From Massilia sp. Leaf139 (GTDB taxonomy: Bacteria > Pseudomonadota > Gammaproteobacteria > Burkholderiales > Burkholderiaceae_D), in the NCBI RefSeq assembly GCF_001424165.1, contig NZ_LMOJ01000012.1, positions 186,863 to 250,862 of the forward strand: a stretch of 64,000 nucleotides of DNA. Reading direction: 5' to 3'. The notes beneath the pieces were generated by a model. The model ran no database searches, had not been told where the DNA came from, and worked only from the letters and a program-made list of their open reading frames with translations. Position numbers and translations under genes: made by a program. Positions 55,916-64,000 of the stretch are shown piece after piece (the first letter of the stretch is position 1; each line of letters starts with the position of its first letter).

Positions 55916-56582
55916 GCAGCACGCCTTCGCATTCGTCGGCGGCGGCTGCGATCACGCGTTCTGGCGCGCTGGCCAGCAATTCGCGCGGCGTCTTGCCGCC
56001 CAGGTAGCTGTTGGCGGACATGAACCAGTAGGACAGGCCCCAGCTGTCCTTGGATTCGCCGAAGATCCTGAGGATCTGGGCCAGCGGCTTGCGCGGCCGG
56101 TAGCCGGCCTGCGGGTCGAGGCCATAGCTGGGGAAATAATCGATGCCGTTGTGGCGGATGGCGAAGATGGCGCCGTCGCGCTTCCATTTATTGGGCTGGG
56201 CGCTCGGGTTGCTGGCACTGAAGCCCGCCGCCACGGCGATCTCGGCGGCCGTCATCCAGTCGCCGCTGTCGATCACGGCGGTGCGCGCCCGCGCCAGCAT
56301 GGCCGCTTCCTTCAGTTCGTTCGGTGTGGGCGGCACCTTCGGCACCAGCGCCTCGACGATCGCTTCGAGCGATTCGCGGTGGCGCGTCTCGACGAGGGTC
56401 TTCACGAACTCGGCGATGCTGGCGAAGGTTTGCGCCATCGCTTGCGCCTCGCGCGGGGTGGCATGGGCGATCGTCACCGCCACCACCTGTTCGGCGTCGG
56501 AACCGTCCAGGCCCTTGCTGACCTCTCCAGGTTTGCCGGCAAGGGTCGAAATACCGGCCACGTCGTAGTCCAGTACACGCAT
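55908..56582 (-). CDS. Xre/MbcA/ParS-type antitoxin (partner of the RES toxin)
   Basis: 224 residues. The C-terminal toxin-binding part has YWFMSANSYLGGKTPRELLA and ERVIAAAADE, the pattern of the DUF2384/MbcA-ParS domain. The middle has a winged helix-like region (WMTAAEIAVAAGFSA) with KWKRDGAIFAIRHNGIDYFP. The N-terminal 100 residues, rich in Ala and Glu with a putative coiled coil, make it longer than most antitoxins of this class (about 130-160). Expected to neutralise the RES protein and repress its own promoter. No clear operator was seen in the 240-bp gap beyond its start. Confidence 0.82.
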   Translation of the reverse strand: MRVLDYDVAGISTLAGKPGEVSKGLDGSDAEQVVAVTIAHATPREAQAMAQTFASIAEFVKTLVETRHRESLEAIVEALVPKVPPTPNELKEAAMLARARTAVIDSGDWMTAAEIAVAAGFSASNPSAQPNKWKRDGAIFAIRHNGIDYFPSYGLDPQAGYRPRKPLAQILRIFGESKDSWGLSYWFMSANSYLGGKTPRELLASAPERVIAAAADECEGVLHG

Positions 56583-56749
56583 ATTGCCTCCTGCTGAGAT
56601 TAGATTGGATGGAATGACTTCATACTAACCCATATAACCGCTTTATGCCAGATGCCGTGCTGGCGCCGATCAAGGCCCTTGGCCAGGTAGCGCTTGCTAC
56701 AGAGGAGCAACATCCACGGGCTCCGCACGGGGAGAATATATAAGCTTCC

Positions 56750-56779
56750 TTCGCAAATTCAGACGAAACACCCTAAAAT
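56750..56779 (+). promoter_or_regulatory. Candidate promoter of pilD-coaE
   Basis: TTCGCA (56750-56755), an 18-bp spacer and TAAAAT (56774-56779). It lies in the 240-bp AT-richer gap before pilD and would give a leader of about 37 nt. Having its own promoter is consistent with pilD being cut off from pilBC in this genome. Confidence 0.45.
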
Positions 56780-56822
56780 AGGTTGATCTACGGAACCATT
56801 TCACTCATCTCGGAAGCCTGCA

Positions 56823-57686
56823 TTGGATACTTTACTCTTCGCCGCACCCGGTTCGCTCGGCCCTACCCTGGTTGCCGCCCTGCTGGGCCTCCTGATCGGC
56901 AGTTTCCTGAACGTGGTGATCCACCGCATCCCGAAGATGATGCAGCGCGAATCCGACAATTACGTGGCCCATGAGAGCGGCAAGGAATTGCCGCACACGG
57001 ATCGCTACAACCTGATGGTGCCCCGCTCCGCCTGCCCGCACTGCGGCCACCAGATCACGGCCATGGAAAACATCCCGGTGATCAGCTGGCTGGCGCTGCG
57101 CGGCAAGTGCCGCAAGTGCAAGGCGCCGATCTCGGCGCGCTATCCGGCGGTCGAACTGCTGACCGGCGCCTTGTCCGCCCTGCTGGTCTGGACCTTCGGT
57201 TCGGGCGTGGCCGGCATGGCCACCCTGCTCTTCGCCTGGCTCCTGATCGCGATGACCTTCATCGACATTGACACCCAGCTGCTGCCCGACGATCTCACCT
57301 TCCCGCTGCTGTGGGCGGGCCTGCTGGTCAACCTGGACGGCACCTTCGTCCCGCTGCGCGACGCCGTCATCGGCGCGGTGGCCGGCTACCTGGTGCTGTG
57401 GGCGGTGTACTGGCTGTTCAAGCTGGCGACCGGCAAGGAAGGCATGGGCTATGGCGACTTCAAGCTGCTGGCGGCGCTGGGCGCCTGGCTCGGCTGGGCC
57501 ATGCTGCCGACCATCATCCTGCTGTCCTCGGTGGTCGGCGCGATCGTCGGCATCAGCCTGATCGTGTTCGCGCGCCGCGGCCGCGACAAGCCGATCCCCT
57601 TCGGCCCCTATCTCGCCGCCGCCGGCGTGATCGCCCTGCTGTTCGGCGACCAGGTGAGCGGCATCTTCCAGGGCATCATCGCTTAA
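56823..57686 (+). CDS. pilD: Prepilin peptidase / N-methyltransferase
   Basis: 287 residues, TTG start with GGAAG 7 bp upstream. PilD removes the leader of type IV prepilins and methylates the new N-terminus. The cytoplasmic zinc site is SACPHCGHQ...KCRKCKA. The aspartic peptidase (family A24) residues are in MTFIDIDTQLLPDDL and GMGYGDFKLLAALG. Eight or so membrane helices. It is followed by coaE 3 bp later. Confidence 0.94.
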   Translation: MDTLLFAAPGSLGPTLVAALLGLLIGSFLNVVIHRIPKMMQRESDNYVAHESGKELPHTDRYNLMVPRSACPHCGHQITAMENIPVISWLALRGKCRKCKAPISARYPAVELLTGALSALLVWTFGSGVAGMATLLFAWLLIAMTFIDIDTQLLPDDLTFPLLWAGLLVNLDGTFVPLRDAVIGAVAGYLVLWAVYWLFKLATGKEGMGYGDFKLLAALGAWLGWAMLPTIILLSSVVGAIVGISLIVFARRGRDKPIPFGPYLAAAGVIALLFGDQVSGIFQGIIA

Positions 57687-57689
57687 GCC

Positions 57690-58322
57690 ATGGAACAGGG
57701 CCACACCCCCGCATTCTCCGTCGGCCTGACCGGCGGCATCGGCTGCGGCAAGACGACCGTGGCCGACATGTTCGGCGCGCTCGGCGCTTCCCTGGTCGAC
57801 ACCGACGCCATCGCCCACGCGCTGACGGCGCCGCATGGGGCGGCGATGCCGGCCATCCTGGCCGAATTCGGCGCCGGCTTCGCCACGCCTGAAGGCGCCC
57901 TCGACCGCGCGAAAATGCGCGAACTGGTCTTCGCCGATCCGGGCGCGCGGGCGCGCCTGGAAGCGATCCTGCACCCGCGCATCCGCGAAGCGACCGCCGC
58001 CGCGGCCGCCCTCGCCACCGGGCCGTACACGATCTTCGTGGTGCCGCTGCTGATCGAGTCCGGCACCTGGCGCGAGCGGGTCACGCGCATCCTCGCCATC
58101 GATTGCAGCGAGGAGACGCAGGTGGCCCGCGTCATGGCCCGCAACAACCTGACCGAGCCGCAGGTGCGCGCCATCATGGCGGCCCAGGTCACGCGCGCGC
58201 AGCGCCTGGCGAACGCCGACGACGTCGTCCTCAACGACGACGGGCTCGAGGCCTTGCGGCCCCAGGTGGAGCGGCTGCACGCGTTCTATATGGAGCAAAG
58301 CCAGCGAATAACGCATGGATAA
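57690..58322 (+). CDS. coaE: Dephospho-CoA kinase
   Basis: 210 residues. Last step of coenzyme A synthesis: phosphorylates the 3'-hydroxyl of dephospho-CoA. P-loop [17 protein letters not shown] at residue 12, [23 protein letters not shown] and [14 protein letters not shown] are conserved. It follows pilD directly, a typical betaproteobacterial arrangement, and zapD begins 90 bp later. Confidence 0.95.
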   Translation: MEQGHTPAFSVGLTGGIGCGKTTVADMFGALGASLVDTDAIAHALTAPHGAAMPAILAEFGAGFATPEGALDRAKMRELVFADPGARARLEAILHPRIREATAAAAALATGPYTIFVVPLLIESGTWRERVTRILAIDCSEETQVARVMARNNLTEPQVRAIMAAQVTRAQRLANADDVVLNDDGLEALRPQVERLHAFYMEQSQRITHG

Positions 58323-58412
58323 GCGCTTCAACCATGCGGGGTTTGTAATTTTGCTCCGCATGGTTCAGAATCACGCAGTTGCTCGCCAGCCCACATTCAG
58401 GGGAATGTCACT

Positions 58413-59168
58413 TTGATCGTTTACGAATATCCTTTCAACGAGCGCATTCGCACCTTGTTGCGGCTGGAAGACCTGTACGAGAAATTCAAGTTCTTTGTCC
58501 GCCAGGAGCACGCGATGCAGCACCATGTCGCGCTCTCGACGATCTTCGACATGCTGGAAGTGGCCGGACGCGCCGACCTGAAGTCCGACCTGCTGCAGGA
58601 ACTCGAACGCCAGAAGCAAAGCCTGCTGGCCTACCGCAGCAACCCGAACGTCGCCCCCGAGGCCCTGGACGCCGTCCTCGCCGAACTCGACCAGGTCAGC
58701 AGCGCCCTCGTGGCCAGCCAGGGCAAGACCGGCCAGAACGTACGCGACAACGAATGGCTGATGAGCATCCGCGGCCGCACCATCATCCCCGGCGGCGCCT
58801 GCGAATTCGATTTACCTTCTTATTACGCCTGGCAGAAGCGCCCGACCGAACAGCGTTATGCCGACATCATGGGCTGGTTTGGCCCCCTGATGCCGCTGTG
58901 CGACGCCCTCGCCCTGGTGCTGCGCCTGCTGCGCGATTCGGGCCGTCCGACTAAAATGATCGCCACCGCCGGCAGCTATCAGCAAATGCTGCAGGGGAAG
59001 GTGTACCACATGCTGCGCCTGGGCCTGGACGAGTCGCTCGGCGCGATTCCCGAGATCTCGGCGAATAAATACATGCTGTGGGTACGCTTCACCACCCAGG
59101 GCGGCGACCTGAAACCGAAGTCGCTGGAAGAGGATGTGCCCTTCGAGCTGACCCTCTGTAATTTCTAA
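58413..59168 (+). CDS. zapD: Cell division protein ZapD
   Basis: 251 residues, TTG start with GGGGAA about 9 bp upstream; no other start fits the conserved N-terminus [20 protein letters not shown]. ZapD crosslinks FtsZ filaments at the septum. Helical N-terminal half and beta-domain C-terminal half are of family length (E. coli 247). The motif [20 protein letters not shown] is conserved. YacG follows 9 bp later. Confidence 0.94.
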   Translation: MIVYEYPFNERIRTLLRLEDLYEKFKFFVRQEHAMQHHVALSTIFDMLEVAGRADLKSDLLQELERQKQSLLAYRSNPNVAPEALDAVLAELDQVSSALVASQGKTGQNVRDNEWLMSIRGRTIIPGGACEFDLPSYYAWQKRPTEQRYADIMGWFGPLMPLCDALALVLRLLRDSGRPTKMIATAGSYQQMLQGKVYHMLRLGLDESLGAIPEISANKYMLWVRFTTQGGDLKPKSLEEDVPFELTLCNF

Positions 59169-59177
59169 AGTACTGCC

Positions 59178-59366
59178 ATGACCGTTGTAGCCTGCCCCAC
59201 CTGCGCCAAGAAAGTCGAATGGACGCCTGAGAACAAGTACCGTCCGTTCTGCTCCGAGCGCTGCAAACAGATCGACCTGGGCGCCTGGGCCGAAGAGAAA
59301 TACACCATCCCCGCCGCTGCGCCGAACGAGTCGCAGGACAACCCGCTGGACGAAGACAAGCACTGA
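59178..59366 (+). CDS. yacG: DNA gyrase inhibitor YacG
   Basis: 62 residues. Zinc ligands CPTCAKKV and [11 protein letters not shown] (CxxC...CxxxC) and the following [12 protein letters not shown] are the signature of YacG, which binds GyrB and limits gyrase activity. It overlaps nothing and the YidD-like gene begins 2 bp after its stop, suggesting coupling. Confidence 0.95.
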   Translation: MTVVACPTCAKKVEWTPENKYRPFCSERCKQIDLGAWAEEKYTIPAAAPNESQDNPLDEDKH

Positions 59367-59368
59367 TC

Positions 59369-59788
59369 TTGGACAGCCGCCCTGGATTGCTTGCCAGCCT
59401 GGCTTTATACGCGATCCGCGGCTACCAGCGCCACCTCTCTCCCCATAAAGGCTTTCATTGCGCCTACCGCTGTGCGACCGGGCGCGACGGCTGTTCCGGC
59501 TATGGATATCGGGTGATCGAACGCTTCGGTTTGATGGCCGGATTGCGGCTGCTGTGGCGCAGGTTGCGGCTATGCGGGGAGACCCATCACAGACCTCCCC
59601 TGGTGCGCAATCCGGTGCTGCATTACCAGCATGGGGATTGCGATCCGGGCTGTGGTGCGGACTGTCTGCCGGATATGCCGAGCGGCTCGGGCATCAGCCG
59701 CTGCGTCGGCGACTTCCTCTGCAGCAGCTGCTCGTGCGACGGTTCGACGTCGGCCGATAGGAAGAAGAAGGACGAGCAGTACACGTAG
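59369..59788 (+). CDS. YidD-like protein with Cys-rich tail
   Basis: 139 residues, TTG start. Residues 10-75 match the YidD pattern: YAIRGYQRHLSPHKGFHCAY, then GYRVIERFGLMAGLRLLWRR. The typical RFYPSCSQYA motif is replaced by CAYRCATGRDGCSGYGYR. From about residue 88 a Cys-rich tail with four CxxxC/CxxC-like groups (DCDPGCGADC, CVGDFLCSSCSCD) is unlike standard YidD. YidD aids membrane protein insertion and is normally beside rnpA and yidC; this is likely a paralogue. It follows yacG by 2 bp. Its stop TAG is part of the repeat that begins at 59783. Confidence 0.72.
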   Translation: MDSRPGLLASLALYAIRGYQRHLSPHKGFHCAYRCATGRDGCSGYGYRVIERFGLMAGLRLLWRRLRLCGETHHRPPLVRNPVLHYQHGDCDPGCGADCLPDMPSGSGISRCVGDFLCSSCSCDGSTSADRKKKDEQYT

Positions 59789-59998
59789 GGTGGGCTCTCC
59801 GAGCCCACGCGTTACGCACGCGTCCTTCGGCCCGAAGCGGTGACTGGCCGTTCGCAAACGCCGAATCAAGCTATGCGGCTTCGCGCATTGTTCACGAGCG
59901 ATCATTCACCGCACGTGGTGAATGCCTGCGCCCGTACCGCGTGGGCGCGGGGCGCCCGGTGAAACCGTGAGCGATGCCATTGGCATCGCCCACTCCTA
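59783..59998. repeat. REP-like pair after the YidD-like gene
   Basis: The left unit, 59783-59811, reads acgtagggtgggc, loop tctccga, gcccacgcg and provides the YidD-like stop codon. The right unit spans 59936-59998, from accgcgtgggc to gcccactcctac, with its loop enlarged to about 40 bp holding a second hairpin (gcgatgcc-att-ggcatcgc). The rest of the 258-bp gap to the dadA stop has no gene. Confidence 0.7.
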
Positions 59999-60046
59999 CA
60001 ACAGCGACGCTTGATTCACATGCATCGAACGATCGTCGCAAGCGGC

Positions 60047-61348
60047 CTACGCCGTGACCGTGATCCCGCCCGGCACCAGCACCGGCTTGTTGCGGCGGCC
60101 GTAGCGATCCATGAACAGGCCTTCCAGGCCGATCTCCGGCTGGCGGCCCGAGACCATGTCGGCCAGCACGCGGCCCGAGCCGCAGGCCATCGTCCAGCCC
60201 AGGGTGCCGTGGCCGGTGTTCAGGAACAGGTTGCGGTACGGGGTCGGGCCGACCACCGGCGTGCCGTCCGGCGTCATCGGACGCAGACCGCACCAGAACT
60301 CCGCCTTCGAGACGTCGCCACCCTGCGGGAACAGGTCGGTCACCGAGTGCTCCAGCGTGTCGCGGCGCGCCTGGTGCAGGCTCAGGTCGTAGCCGGCGAT
60401 TTCCGCCGTGCCGCCGACGCGGATGCGGTCGCCCAGACGCGTGATCGCCACCTTGTAGGTCTCGTCCATGATGGTCGATTCCGGTGCGCCGGCCGCATCG
60501 GTGATCGGCACCGTGATCGAATAACCCTTCACCGGATAGACCGGGATGTGGATGCCGATCTGCTTCAGCACCATCGGCGAATAGCTGCCCAGCGCCAGCA
60601 CGAAGGAATCGGCCTTCAGCTCGCCCTGCGAGGTGACCACGCCGACCACCTTGTCGCCTTCGATCGAGAGACGCTTGATCTCGACGCCGTGGCGGAATTT
60701 CACGCCCAGTTCCTTGGCCATCTCGGCCAGCTTCTGGGTGAACTTGAAGCAGTCGCCGGTCTCGTCGTTCGGCAGCAGCAGGCCGCCCACGAACTTGCCG
60801 CGCACCTTGGCCAGCGCCGGCTCGTAAGCTTCGCAGCCGGCCGGATCGAGAACCTTGTACGGCACGCCATACTGCTGCAGCACGGCGATGTCGGTCGCGG
60901 CGCCGTCGAGCTGCTTCTGGGTGCGGAACAGCTGCAGGGTGCCCTGGCTGCGCTCGTCGTAGCTGATGCCGGTGTCGGCACGCAGCTGCACCAGCACGTC
61001 GCGGCTGTACTCGGCCAGGCGCACCATGCGGCCCTTGTTGATGGCGTAGCTCTTGTGATTGCAGTTGGCCAGCATCTGCAGCATCCAGCGCCATTGGACA
61101 GGATCGAGTTTCGGCCGCACGACCAGCGGGCTGTGCTGCATCGCCAGCCATTTGACGGCCTTCATCGGCACGCCGGGGCCGGCCCACGGGGATGCGTAAC
61201 CGGGCGAGATCTCGCCCGCGTTGCCATAACTCGTTTCCATGCCGGCGGCCGGCTGGCGGTCGATGACCGTGACGTCGTGCCCGGCCTGGGCCAGGTAGTA
61301 CGCCGTGGTGGTGCCGATGACACCACTACCCAAGACGATGATTTTCAC
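60047..61348 (-). CDS. dadA: D-amino acid dehydrogenase
   Basis: 433 residues. N-terminal FAD-binding motif [40 protein letters not shown], and C-terminal [28 protein letters not shown], and [16 protein letters not shown] are all diagnostic of DadA. The flavoprotein oxidises D-alanine and other D-amino acids to keto acids at the inner membrane. No alanine racemase (dadX) is adjacent. It lies between two repeat elements in a region where relatives go straight from yacG to mutT, so it appears to be an insertion in the conserved order. Confidence 0.94.
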   Translation of the reverse strand: MKIIVLGSGVIGTTTAYYLAQAGHDVTVIDRQPAAGMETSYGNAGEISPGYASPWAGPGVPMKAVKWLAMQHSPLVVRPKLDPVQWRWMLQMLANCNHKSYAINKGRMVRLAEYSRDVLVQLRADTGISYDERSQGTLQLFRTQKQLDGAATDIAVLQQYGVPYKVLDPAGCEAYEPALAKVRGKFVGGLLLPNDETGDCFKFTQKLAEMAKELGVKFRHGVEIKRLSIEGDKVVGVVTSQGELKADSFVLALGSYSPMVLKQIGIHIPVYPVKGYSITVPITDAAGAPESTIMDETYKVAITRLGDRIRVGGTAEIAGYDLSLHQARRDTLEHSVTDLFPQGGDVSKAEFWCGLRPMTPDGTPVVGPTPYRNLFLNTGHGTLGWTMACGSGRVLADMVSGRQPEIGLEGLFMDRYGRRNKPVLVPGGITVTA

Positions 61349-61382
61349 AGGGATCCTTCAACAGATTGGTTGACTGCTTTTT

Positions 61383-61793
61383 TTACCCCGCATAGCGCAG
61401 CTGATCGAGCCACGCAAGCAGGGGGATGGTAGCGGGCAGCAGCGGGGTAAGGCCAACTGTCCCTTGCCACGCAAAGGCCTGGCCTTCCAGGCTTTGCGGT
61501 TCGCCGCGCCAGTCGCGGCTGATATAAAAATGGAGCCGCACATGGGCGTGCTCGTAGACGTGTTCGACGCAGCACCACTCGGTAGCGCTCTCGATATGCA
61601 CGCCCAGTTCCTCGACGAATTCGCGCTGCAGCGCTTCGAAAATGGTTTCGCCCGGATCGACTTTACCGCCCGGGAATTCCCAGTAGCCGGCATACGGTTT
61701 GCCGGCCGGTCGCTGGCCGAGGAGCACGTCGCCGTTCGGGCGCATCAGGATGCCGACCGCCACATCGATCGGCCGGGTTATCGCTTGCTGCAT
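61383..61793 (-). CDS. mutT: NUDIX hydrolase, MutT-like
   Basis: 136 residues. The Nudix box is GGKVDPGETIFEALQREFVEELG with every essential residue present (G-x5-E-x7-REUxEExGU). N-terminal VAVGILMRPNGDVLLGQRP and WEFPGGK are typical of MutT, which removes 8-oxo-dGTP from the nucleotide pool. Position next to DUF815 and argJ also fits the betaproteobacterial mutT. It starts at 61793 and ends 34 bp before the dadA start. Confidence 0.9.
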   Translation of the reverse strand: MQQAITRPIDVAVGILMRPNGDVLLGQRPAGKPYAGYWEFPGGKVDPGETIFEALQREFVEELGVHIESATEWCCVEHVYEHAHVRLHFYISRDWRGEPQSLEGQAFAWQGTVGLTPLLPATIPLLAWLDQLRYAG

Positions 61794-61945
61794 CAGGGGG
61801 TTCGTCCGGAAAAGCCGATATTGTACGCCAGGCTGATGCTTAAAGCATGGGCAGTGTGGTAACAGGCCTTACAAAAATGCGGGGTGGGATAACCGCCGGG
61901 AATGGGGTGTCGACGGGGATGATATCGGAAGGTTCAATCAAGGCT

Positions 61946-62050
61946 CGTAGGGTGGGCACTTGTGCCCACGCGGTATGGCACGGTGAAGATGTCGAAACCT
62001 TATTTCGACATGCGTGCGCCGCACCGCGTGGGCTCGAGAGCCCATCCTAC
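61946..62050. repeat. REP-like pair after the DUF815 gene
   Basis: The left unit 61946-61974 reads cgtagggtgggc, loop acttgt, gcccacgcggta. The right unit 62023-62050 reads accgcgtgggc, loop tcgaga, gcccatcctac. Between them a perfect 9-bp hairpin, atgtcgaaa-cctta-tttcgacat (61989-62011), stands at the centre. The right unit touches the stop of DUF815. The centre hairpin is not in the other copies. Confidence 0.78.
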
Positions 62051-62051
62051 T

Positions 62052-62936
62052 CTATCGCGGTTCGGAGTCCGTGCCGAGCTTGCCGGCGTAATCCTTCGCA
62101 AACTGCCACGCCACCCGCCCGGAACGCGACCCGCGCCCCAGCGCCCACTGCAGCGCCTCGCCACGCGCCGCCGCGATCTGCTCCGCCGTGCAGCCGAAAC
62201 TCGCCAACCAGTGCGCCACGATCCCGAGATAATCCTCCTGCCGGAACGGATAGAACGACAGCCACACGCCGAAACGCTCCGACAGCGAGATCTTTTCCTC
62301 GACCGCCTCGCCCGGATGCAGCTCGCCGTCGTCGCCATGTTTATAACCCGTGTTGTCCGACATCTTCTCGGGCATCAGGTGGCGCCGGTTCGAGGTGGCG
62401 TAGATCAGCACGTTGTCCGATTGCGTGGCGACGCTGCCGTCCAGCGCTACCTTCAGCGCCTTGTAGCCGGCCTCCCCTTCCTCGAAGGAGAGGTCGTCGC
62501 AAAAGATCACGAAGCGCTCGGGACGCGCCGCCACCAGGTCGACGATGTCGGGCAGGTCGGCGAGGTCGGCCTTGTCGACCTCGATCAGGCGCAGGCCCTG
62601 TTCCGCGAAGCCGTTCAGGCAGGCCTTGATCAGCGAGGACTTGCCGGTGCCGCGCGCGCCCGTCAGCAGCACGTTGTTGGCGGGCCGGCGCGCCACGAAC
62701 TGGCGCGTGTTCTGCTCGATCGCGCGCTTCTGGGCGTCGACGTGCTGCAGGTCGTCGAAGGAGATGCTGGACGCGTGCAGCACCGGCTGCAGGAAGGCGC
62801 CGCCGCCGGCGCGCCGGCGCCAGCGGAAGGCGAAGGCGCGCCGGAAGTCCGGCTCGCGTGCGACCGGCGGCAGGATCGCCTCGACCCGCGCCAGCAGCCC
62901 CTCGGCGCGGTGCAGGAACTGTTCGAGCGGCGTCAT
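62052..62936 (-). CDS. DUF815 AAA-type ATPase
   Basis: 294 residues. Walker A GARGTGKSSLIKACL at about residue 93, Walker B FVIFCDDLSFEEGE, sensor-like YATSNRRHLMPEKMSDN, and the family motif LSERFGVWLSFYPFRQEDYL are visible. Function of DUF815 ATPases is unsettled. The gene is 13 bp downstream of argJ on the same strand and precedes mutT, an arrangement seen widely in betaproteobacteria. Stop codon abuts a palindromic repeat. Confidence 0.9.
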   Translation of the reverse strand: MTPLEQFLHRAEGLLARVEAILPPVAREPDFRRAFAFRWRRRAGGGAFLQPVLHASSISFDDLQHVDAQKRAIEQNTRQFVARRPANNVLLTGARGTGKSSLIKACLNGFAEQGLRLIEVDKADLADLPDIVDLVAARPERFVIFCDDLSFEEGEAGYKALKVALDGSVATQSDNVLIYATSNRRHLMPEKMSDNTGYKHGDDGELHPGEAVEEKISLSERFGVWLSFYPFRQEDYLGIVAHWLASFGCTAEQIAAARGEALQWALGRGSRSGRVAWQFAKDYAGKLGTDSEPR

Positions 62937-62949
62937 GCGCTATCTGCGA

Positions 62950-64000
62950 TTACGAGCGGTAGTCGGCGTTGATGCTGACGTAGTCGTGCGACAGGTCGCA
63001 AGTCCAGACGGTGGCGCTGGCGTCCCCGCGTTCCAGGGTCACGCGCACCAGGATCTCGGACTGCTTCATGACGCGCTGGCCGTCCGCTTCCTGGTAGTCC
63101 GGATTGCGCCCGCCCGCCTTGGCGACCCAGACGTCGTCCAGGTAGAGATCGAGCTTGCTGACGTCGAGGTCGTCCACCCCGGCATAGCCGACGGCGGCCA
63201 GGATGCGGCCCAGGTTCGGGTCGGAGGCGAAGAAGGCGGTCTTCACCAGCGGCGAGTGGGCGATCGCGTAGGCGATCTTGCGGCACTCTTCCAGCGAACG
63301 GCCCTCTTCCACGGTAATCGTGATGAACTTGGTCGCGCCTTCGCCGTCGCGGATGATCTGCTGCGCCAGGTTGCGCGAGATATCAGTGACCGCATCGCGC
63401 AGCGCCTCGTAGTCGGCGCCAGACGCTTCGTTGACGACCAGGCTGCCGGCGCCGGTGGCGATCAGCATGAAGGAGTCGTTGGTCGAGGTGTCGCCGTCGA
63501 TGGTGATGCTGTTGAAGGAGCGGTCGGCCGCATACTTCACCAGTTCGTCCAGCACCGGCTGCGCCACTTTCGCGTCGAAGGCCAGGTAGCCGAGCATGGT
63601 CGCCATGTTCGGCTTGATCATGCCGGCGCCCTTGCTGATGCCGGTCATGGTGACGGTATGGCCGCCGATGGTCACCGTGGTTGATGCCGCCTTCGGCTGG
63701 GTGTCGGTGGTCATGATCGCTTCGGCCGCGTTGAACCAGTTGTCGGCCGTGAGATTGGCGATCGCGTCCGGCAGGCCGGCGACGATCTTCGCGACCGGCA
63801 GCGGTTCCAGGATCACGCCGGTGGAAAACGGCAGCACCTGCTGCGCATCGCAGCCGAGCAGCTTCGCCACTTCGGCGCAGGTGGCCTGGGCGTTGGCCAG
63901 TCCCGGTTCGCCCGTGCCTGCATTGGCATTGCCGGTATTGACCACCAGCGCGCGGATCGGCTTGCCGCCGTTCTGCACGGCCGCCAGGTTCGCCTTGCTG
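62950..64000 (-). CDS. argJ: Glutamate N-acetyltransferase / amino-acid acetyltransferase, N-terminal part missing
   Basis: Cut by the right edge: the frame is open from 64000 to the stop at 62950, about 350 of roughly 405 residues. ArgJ moves the acetyl group of N-acetylornithine to glutamate in arginine synthesis. The self-cleavage site is [14 protein letters not shown] with the nucleophilic Thr of MAT. Others are [34 protein letters not shown] and [17 protein letters not shown]. It is upstream of DUF815 in the same transcript. Confidence 0.95.
   Translation of the reverse strand, partial: SKANLAAVQNGGKPIRALVVNTGNANAGTGEPGLANAQATCAEVAKLLGCDAQQVLPFSTGVILEPLPVAKIVAGLPDAIANLTADNWFNAAEAIMTTDTQPKAASTTVTIGGHTVTMTGISKGAGMIKPNMATMLGYLAFDAKVAQPVLDELVKYAADRSFNSITIDGDTSTNDSFMLIATGAGSLVVNEASGADYEALRDAVTDISRNLAQQIIRDGEGATKFITITVEEGRSLEECRKIAYAIAHSPLVKTAFFASDPNLGRILAAVGYAGVDDLDVSKLDLYLDDVWVAKAGGRNPDYQEADGQRVMKQSEILVRVTLERGDASATVWTCDLSHDYVSINADYRS

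Noticed and set aside
59783..62050. Repeat pairs read as a composite transposon or IS carrying dadA
   Set aside because: No transposase, no target-site duplication and no IS-like termini; the same repeats occur elsewhere without cargo.

Overview
The window looks like chromosomal DNA of a GC-rich betaproteobacterium, most likely an Oxalobacteraceae member of the Massilia/Telluria/Janthinobacterium type. I base this on the gene order pilB-pilC / pilD-coaE-zapD-yacG / mutT-DUF815-argJ, the PEP-CTERM protein, the protein families, and dense coding with few AT-rich gaps. No rRNA, tRNA, CRISPR array, prophage or transposase gene was seen.

Bases 1-33,000 are mostly a nucleoside and purine utilisation region. 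Phosphorolysis genes (punA, partial deoB) lie opposite a pseudouridine-breakdown operon (psuK with a fused DNA-binding domain, psuG, a LysR regulator). A pcp-DUF979-DUF969 operon, an NHL-repeat lipoprotein, a YciI-like protein and an alpha/beta hydrolase follow. Next is a complete BMP-family nucleoside ABC importer (binding protein, double ATPase, two permeases). After a cytochrome-like protein and a MipA/OmpV protein come genes for exported proteins: an S1/P1 nuclease, a 5'-nucleotidase lipoprotein, a TonB-dependent receptor and an adenosine deaminase with a signal peptide. Then come cytoplasmic purine catabolism genes: guaD, xdhC, xdhB, xdhA, puuE and hiuH. Together they outline a path from polymeric nucleic acid outside the cell to allantoate. 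Urate oxidase, OHCU decarboxylase and allantoicase are not in the window.

Bases 33,000-41,350 carry a ClpP-like protein, a porin with a small phosphate-binding-like partner, a chemotaxis receptor, a PEP-CTERM protein with a good sigma-54 promoter, and pilB-pilC. Bases 41,350-56,800 hold the high-affinity potassium system (a 29-residue small ORF, kdpF, A, B, C, D, E), a TorF-type outer-membrane protein whose upstream region shares a 48-bp element with kdp, a MetR-like regulator with metE, an aminotransferase, and a RES/Xre toxin-antitoxin pair. This block separates pilBC from pilD, which are usually adjacent. Bases 56,800-64,000 return to the conserved order pilD-coaE-zapD-yacG, then a YidD-like gene, a D-amino acid dehydrogenase, mutT, DUF815 and partial argJ.

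A family of short palindromic repeats (core gtaggg-ygg, stem-loop, ccacgcg) recurs at least six times, mostly as inverted pairs at gene ends. One copy lies in frame inside xdhC, and two supply the stop codon of the gene they follow.
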